From positions 806,001 to 870,000 of the forward strand of contig CAZCMS010000001.1 of NCBI GenBank assembly GCA_964499935.1: a DNA stretch of 64,000 nt, in the 5' to 3' direction. The stretch comes from CALBGR01 sp964499935 (lineage in GTDB: Bacteria; Patescibacteriota; Saccharimonadia; Saccharimonadales; UBA4665). The notes below the pieces were generated by a model. That model worked only from the letters and a program-made list of their open reading frames with translations, searched no databases and was not told where the DNA came from. Both the position numbers and the translations under genes were made by a program. Below are positions 59,560-64,000 of the stretch, one piece after another (within the stretch, counting starts at the first letter, position 1; each line of letters starts with the position of its first letter).

Positions 59560-60813
59560 TCACACTGTTTGGTTCGTTTTGATCGTTTGTCTTAATTGTA
59601 GCGTAAGGGCTTTGGTCGCCGCGTCTTTAATTTTACGTAAATCATTGAATACAAAATCGACGGACGGATGACGAGGTGCAAACATGTCTATACTTATCAT
59701 GCTTCCTCCTGTATGTTCAAATCCGTGCAAACTTCCTTCATGCGCTGTAGTGCTTCTTCGTAATTTGTAGCCGTCTATAAGTAGTTTTCTTTCAGCTCCA
59801 TTCGGTACAACAGATTCTATGCCAGCTATATATTTTTTCTTATCTCCGTATTCACTTCCACAGCATGGACATTTTTTCCCAAGTATCTTCTTGCCAATAC
59901 ATTCGATTACTCCCGTAAATGCAACATATGCATATGACGGATGCTCAGACTGCATCATTAGACCCTGGTAGTATGCTCTAAGAATTTGTCTTAACTCTGT
60001 TTCTTCCGAGATTGAATCCAGGGCAGATGTTGCCCATTTTGGGATAGATTTAAGTTTCTTCTCTGGACCATTCCAAGGCGGCTCATTATCTGCTAATTTA
60101 GGGATTTGTAGAGCACCAGGTGGGAGGTTTTGAGGAGAATGTATTACTTTCCAAGTAGTTTCTAGCGAAAGAGAGACTAGTGCAGCAATATCCTGAACCT
60201 CTTGAGCAGCCTCATTACTGGCAGCCCACCAGTTATAACCTTTAGACTTTCCTTCAATAATTATCGGCCAAGCCATCGTGTACTGCGATCCATATATGCT
60301 TTGATTCCCGTAACTACCTTCGGCTTTTAAAGGTTTACGCCCAGGTCTAATGATCACATTTCCAAATGATACTTTTTTGCGTAGCGCTACAGGTTGCTCT
60401 ATGTTGCCACCATCAAAGCCTATAACCGCCGCCCATTCAAACTCCGGATTATCATCATTTAAAAGATCTATCGCTTTATTTATTGCAGCTTTCCACTTTT
60501 CACGATCTTGTTCGCCAACTTCATTATTCGCAACTAAAAACACGTAAACACTCTTCTTCTCTTCTTCCGATAAAGGTACAATGTTTAGTTGAATTCCGTT
60601 TACATCGTTTGCATCGACTGTCGGCTTATAAGTCCAGTGGGGATATATAAAAGTCGATGAAGCTTGCTCAAATGAAGCACCCCAACCGGTAATATTCTCG
60701 TATATCTCCGTTAAACATTCATGTAGTTTATGTAGCCATGAATCACCTTGCGTCTCGTAGTCGATCGCTAGAGATTTCCCGTATAAATCATATGTAGACT
60801 TACTTTCATCCAT
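59560..60813 (-). CDS. ApeA-like HEPN protein (possible defence ribonuclease)
   Basis: A 417-residue protein. A large N-terminal domain of strands is followed by helices, a CPCCGSEYG half zinc site near residue 330 and the HEPN motif KLRRSTTAHEGSLH (R-x4-H), the pattern of the ApeA/HEPN-ribonuclease group. The start at 60813 is seven bases after TATACT. It lies beside tRNA-Glu, on the same strand. ApeA proteins cut tRNA or other RNA on phage infection, so a defence role is likely by family but unproven. Confidence 0.7.
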   Translation of the reverse strand: MDESKSTYDLYGKSLAIDYETQGDSWLHKLHECLTEIYENITGWGASFEQASSTFIYPHWTYKPTVDANDVNGIQLNIVPLSEEEKKSVYVFLVANNEVGEQDREKWKAAINKAIDLLNDDNPEFEWAAVIGFDGGNIEQPVALRKKVSFGNVIIRPGRKPLKAEGSYGNQSIYGSQYTMAWPIIIEGKSKGYNWWAASNEAAQEVQDIAALVSLSLETTWKVIHSPQNLPPGALQIPKLADNEPPWNGPEKKLKSIPKWATSALDSISEETELRQILRAYYQGLMMQSEHPSYAYVAFTGVIECIGKKILGKKCPCCGSEYGDKKKYIAGIESVVPNGAERKLLIDGYKLRRSTTAHEGSLHGFEHTGGSMISIDMFAPRHPSVDFVFNDLRKIKDAATKALTLQLRQTIKTNQTV

Positions 60814-60922
60814 GGTAAATAGTATAGGTGAAATATTAATTTGCGGGAATCGAACCAATTACCTCTTAGCAAAAATAGAGACTTACTTCATTTAAGTAAA
60901 TCTCTATCTGTTATTTCAAATC

Positions 60923-60997
60923 TGGTGACCTCACGGGGAATCGAACCCCGATTGCCAGGATGAGAACCTGGTGTCCTAGCCGTTAGACGATGAGGCC
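60923..60997 (-). tRNA. tRNA-Glu (anticodon CTC)
   Basis: Acceptor GGCCTCA pairs with TGAGGTC (one G-U); anticodon loop TTCTCAT gives CTC for GAG codons; D- and T-arms (TTCGATT) are normal. 3' CCA encoded. Confidence 0.95.
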
Positions 60998-61054
60998 AGA
61001 TGCGCAGGAAAGCAATTTTGTGCTTGCATAAAATTATTTTCCGAGCAGCTGGGT

Positions 61055-61080
61055 TCATATGGCCCGAAGGATCCATATGA
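61055..61080. repeat. Inverted repeat upstream of a sensor kinase gene
   Basis: TCATATGG (61055-61062) pairs with CCATATGA (61073-61080) around a ten-base loop. Nothing else is seen in 60998-61209. Confidence 0.4.
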
Positions 61081-61209
61081 GGCCATGGATCAAACCACAG
61101 CATGCCATAAATTACGACCAAACAATCATACCACATCTGTTACAGTCCGTCTACACAGATAAAACGTTGCGTTATCGCCAACAAAAGCTCATAATAAACG
61201 ATAAGCAGT

Positions 61210-62520
61210 ATGGAACAACAGACTATCATTATCGGTGGGAGTGCAATAGTCGGAGTATTAGCATTGGTTGCTATGTTTCTTCTGATACGAAAACTTGCGA
61301 AACAAGGCAACAATGACCCTTCGAACAATGCAAAGCTCCTCGCTAACCTCCGGGATGAAAAACTAAAATCTGAAATCATTCTTAACACTATCGAAGATGG
61401 AGTAGTGCTTTTGGACGAGCAAAAAACCATTCAGCTCTTCAATCCAGGAGCAAGTCATATTACAGGCTGGCAAGCCGAAGAAGCTCGTGGGCTCGATTTT
61501 CGGACTGTCATTAAAATTGTCGACGAAAAAGAGGAGTCATACACCGAAAAGAAAAGCCCTTTCAATCGTGCATACAAAGAAGGCACAACAATTCGCGACA
61601 ACAAAGCCGTACTGGTCACCCGATCAGATAAGCGCATTCCTATCAGTCTCAGCGTATCGCCACTTATGGACACAAGTAAGCAGGTACGTGCTGCAGTAGC
61701 CATATTTCGTGATGTCAGCCAGGAGCGCAAGCAAGAAGAACAGCGCGCGGAATTCATAAGTACCGCAAGTCACGAAATGCGCACACCTGTCGCAGCCATC
61801 GAAGGATATCTTTCGCTTGCGCTCAACGACAAAGTAAGCACCATAGATACACGTGCTCGTGGGTATCTTGAAAAAGCCCATACCTCTACACAACATCTAG
61901 GGCAACTATTCCAAGACTTACTGACCAGCGCCAAGGCCGAAGATGGCCGTCTTACCAGCCACCCACAACTCATAGAATTTGGTAAGTTTATCGAACAACT
62001 CGCCCAAGACTTGCGATTCGCTGCCGAGAAAAAGAACTTGCCAGTAGAGCTTATCATTGGCTCTCATAGTGCCGGCGCAACAGGTGGCACAACAGGGCGC
62101 ATGGTACGTCCGTTCTACTACGTTAATGTTGACCCTGATCGCATGCGCGAAGTGATTACCAATCTCTTTGACAACGCAGTCAAATACACTGCCGAAGGAA
62201 AAATTTCTATTGGTCTTACCGGCAATAACGATGTCGTGCAGATATACATAAAAGACACTGGCCCAGGTATCCCTCGCGAAGATATCAAGCATTTATTCCA
62301 GAAGTTCTATCGAGTTGACAGCTCGGCAACCCGCACGATTGGTGGCACGGGATTAGGTCTCTTTATTTGTCGCAAAATTGTTGAATTATACAACGGTAAA
62401 ATTTGGGTTGAGAGCGATACCGGACAGGGAAGTACGTTTTATATAAACCTCCCACGACTGTCGAGTCAGGAGGCTGCAAATATCCAAAAAGCCATCGCAC
62501 AAGGAACCCGACAAGCATAA
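61210..62520 (+). CDS. Sensor histidine kinase with PAS domain
   Basis: A 436-residue kinase. One N-terminal helix (IIIGGSAIVGVLALVAMFLL), a PAS domain (about 55-175; GVVLLDEQKTIQLFNPGA), HisKA with FISTASHEMRTPVAAIEG near residue 190, and an ATPase with ITNLFDNAVKYTA, DTGPGIP and GGTGLGLFICRKIV. Probable partner of the receiver protein encoded 60 bases downstream. Confidence 0.92.
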   Translation: MEQQTIIIGGSAIVGVLALVAMFLLIRKLAKQGNNDPSNNAKLLANLRDEKLKSEIILNTIEDGVVLLDEQKTIQLFNPGASHITGWQAEEARGLDFRTVIKIVDEKEESYTEKKSPFNRAYKEGTTIRDNKAVLVTRSDKRIPISLSVSPLMDTSKQVRAAVAIFRDVSQERKQEEQRAEFISTASHEMRTPVAAIEGYLSLALNDKVSTIDTRARGYLEKAHTSTQHLGQLFQDLLTSAKAEDGRLTSHPQLIEFGKFIEQLAQDLRFAAEKKNLPVELIIGSHSAGATGGTTGRMVRPFYYVNVDPDRMREVITNLFDNAVKYTAEGKISIGLTGNNDVVQIYIKDTGPGIPREDIKHLFQKFYRVDSSATRTIGGTGLGLFICRKIVELYNGKIWVESDTGQGSTFYINLPRLSSQEAANIQKAIAQGTRQA

Positions 62521-62580
62521 TCGGTTTTATGATACAATGAGCGTAAGAAAAATTTTAGTATATAAACAGGGTAGATACAT

Positions 62581-63975
62581 ATGACAAAAGTGCTGTTGGT
62601 CGAAGACGATAACAACCTGCGGGAGATATACGAAGCGCGTCTTGCTGCCGAAGGATATGAGATCTCTACAGCAAAAGACGGCGAAGACGCACTTGCGGTT
62701 GCCAAACAAGTTAAACCAGACCTTATCATTTCTGATGTTATGATGCCCCGAATTAGTGGCTTTGAAATGCTCGATATTCTGCGTAACACCGAAGGCCTAA
62801 AGCACACCCGTATTATTATGCTCACTGCGCTAGGGCAAGCCGAAGATAAAACCCGTGCCGATAGCCTAGGCGCAGATCGCTACCTCGTTAAATCACAGGT
62901 AACTTTAGAAGATATCGTTAAAGCAGCACACGAACTACTCAACCCAGATACCACCATAGAGGAAGAAACACCTCCAGCTATTGTCGCATCACCAGAAGCC
63001 AATAATTTCTCACCGACCGCGCCACCCGATATAGCTGCAGTTGCGCACCAAAGTCAAGCTGATGCAGCACAGACTGTACCACTAGCCCCTACACTGGGCT
63101 CACTAGAATCTAATGATGGCCCAGTCGTAGCTCCTCCGCAAGATGTCAATCCGCCTATACCCGCCCCAGTGACTCCTACAGGTACTGCGCCTGAGCAAAA
63201 CATAGCTCCTGCACCAGCCCCTGCACCCGAGATCGCAGCCCCAACACCACAGCCTATAACTCCGGTTCCTGCACCTAGTGCAGATGATAGTGGCGCACCT
63301 CTTATTCAAATGCCCCCACAACCTGATGAAATTAATGCTGCAACTGTAGTAACAAATGACACAGCACTGACCACCTCCCAAGAAAACACAGCTGTAACTG
63401 AACAGATTGAAGATTTTGTCAACACACAGCTTCCAAACACTACTCCTCAAGCACAGCCGGTTACACCTGGAACAGATCCTATTGCTACACCAACCGATCA
63501 GACACTAGCCCAACCTACTCCAACACCGCAAAACATGCCAGCCAACCCTCCAGCTGCAACAGATACTACAGCAGCCCCCACGCAGCCTGCACCTCCTGCA
63601 GCACCTGATGATATTGTAGCGAACGATCAAGCTCTGCAAGACGCCGTTAATGGCCTCGCAGCTTCAGCAGACGATTCTGCCCAATCTTCTAATACACAGT
63701 CAAGCAACGGAGGCACAAAAGTTATTCAGCCAATTAGTGACCCTAGTGCAGAGACCAATCAGCTGGAAACATTATTAGCTCAGGAAGAGATGCAAGCTAA
63801 TTTGGAAGCAGGAGTTACAGACACACCTATCATTGGCAATGTAACTGACCCTGCAGCAAGTCAAACACCAGCTCAAGCGCAGCCTGCAGAAGCGCCACAA
63901 ATACCTGTTCAACCTGCACCAGGGGGAGTTTTCATCCCAAATACCAATGGTGACGCAGACGAAAGTGCTCTCTAG
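62581..63975 (+). CDS. Receiver protein with very long Pro/Ala/Thr/Gln tail
   Basis: A 464-residue protein. Residues 1-120 are a receiver with phospho-Asp in LIISDVMMPRISG and lysine in RYLVKSQVT. The remaining about 340 residues are Pro/Ala/Thr/Gln-rich, acidic and repetitive (PTGTAPEQNIAPAPAPAPE and alike), likely disordered, with no DNA-binding domain. It must act by protein contact. Preceded by the kinase; the window ends just after its stop. Confidence 0.9.
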   Translation: MTKVLLVEDDNNLREIYEARLAAEGYEISTAKDGEDALAVAKQVKPDLIISDVMMPRISGFEMLDILRNTEGLKHTRIIMLTALGQAEDKTRADSLGADRYLVKSQVTLEDIVKAAHELLNPDTTIEEETPPAIVASPEANNFSPTAPPDIAAVAHQSQADAAQTVPLAPTLGSLESNDGPVVAPPQDVNPPIPAPVTPTGTAPEQNIAPAPAPAPEIAAPTPQPITPVPAPSADDSGAPLIQMPPQPDEINAATVVTNDTALTTSQENTAVTEQIEDFVNTQLPNTTPQAQPVTPGTDPIATPTDQTLAQPTPTPQNMPANPPAATDTTAAPTQPAPPAAPDDIVANDQALQDAVNGLAASADDSAQSSNTQSSNGGTKVIQPISDPSAETNQLETLLAQEEMQANLEAGVTDTPIIGNVTDPAASQTPAQAQPAEAPQIPVQPAPGGVFIPNTNGDADESAL

Positions 63976-64000
63976 AAACTTGCGCCCGGTTTGATATCCT

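Noticed and set aside
59376..59582. A 68-codon + strand frame upstream of the amidase gene
   Set aside because: It runs through a perfect terminator hairpin and overlaps the end of the HEPN gene, has no clear SD or -10 and no recognisable product.
1..64000. UGA recoded to Gly or another residue
   Set aside because: Conserved genes have no internal TGA and TGA is used as a real stop (for example at 26151-26153 and 51499-51501).
1..64000. CRISPR array, rRNA genes, prophage or transposase
   Set aside because: No regularly spaced repeats, no rRNA sequence and no phage structural, integrase or transposase gene could be seen.

Overview
The window looks like a chromosomal segment of a Patescibacteria/CPR bacterium, most likely a Saccharibacteria (TM7) relative. 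This is inferred from gene content and style: many short lineage-type proteins, compact spacing, standard code with TGA as stop, tRNAs with encoded CCA, a sortase/PEGA/DUF3048 envelope set, RlmH, ComEC and a UmuDC-like pair, with no biosynthetic operons visible. Translation starts fall into two modes. Over twenty genes carry a -10 hexamer (TATAAT/TACAAT/TATACT/TACACT) only about 6 to 9 nt before the start codon and no Shine-Dalgarno, the mark of leaderless mRNAs. A second group has AGGAGG-type sites and untranslated leaders.

Layout. 1-8.8 kb: partial KstD-like flavoprotein, HIT, VOC and DUF1697 proteins, a KGG stress protein, a phosphatase, a DsbA-like protein and an ABC-2 exporter. 8.8-17 kb: a broken comEC (perfect 22-bp tandem duplication plus truncation) running into an out-of-frame lamin-tail/two-cysteine-repeat region, an exported DUF1524-type nuclease and a giant SF1 helicase. 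17-25 kb: small membrane proteins, two lipid-linked sugar/GT-C type genes with a flippase-like protein, a MarP-like protease and a MacB-like ABC pair. 25-30 kb: tRNA-Ser, small proteins, DUF2207, an MBL-fold protein and UMP kinase. 30.9-33.4 kb: an operon-like nucleotide/metabolite clean-up set (ExoIII, MazG-like, Nudix, NNRD-like). 33.4-38.6 kb: two paralogous GC-rich genes, one ending in an RNA polymerase alpha-CTD-like domain, each bounded by the same structured leader and the same three-way-junction RNA after its stop; between them lie lineage-specific genes and a possible Cys-rich leader peptide plus terminator. 38.6-47.8 kb: tRNA-Leu, sortase, PEGA protein, GltX, DUF3048 protein and a sensor kinase/receiver pair. 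48-56.6 kb: an HD phosphohydrolase, a second cluster of GC-rich, SD-led genes with complex 3' hairpins, a probable ncRNA locus, a UmuD-like pseudoprotease with UmuC, RlmH, a TM2 protein and a CofE-like ligase. 56.8-64 kb: small enzymes, a PGRP-type amidase without signal peptide, an ApeA-like HEPN protein beside tRNA-Glu, and a second kinase/receiver pair whose receiver has a very long Pro/Ala/Thr/Gln tail.

The most unusual material is (i) the GC-rich gene set, especially the paralogues at 33517-34161 and 37985-38356 with conserved RNA flanks, (ii) the 22-bp duplication that breaks comEC, (iii) the UmuD homologue without its catalytic dyad next to UmuC, and (iv) the HEPN protein and giant helicase as defence candidates.
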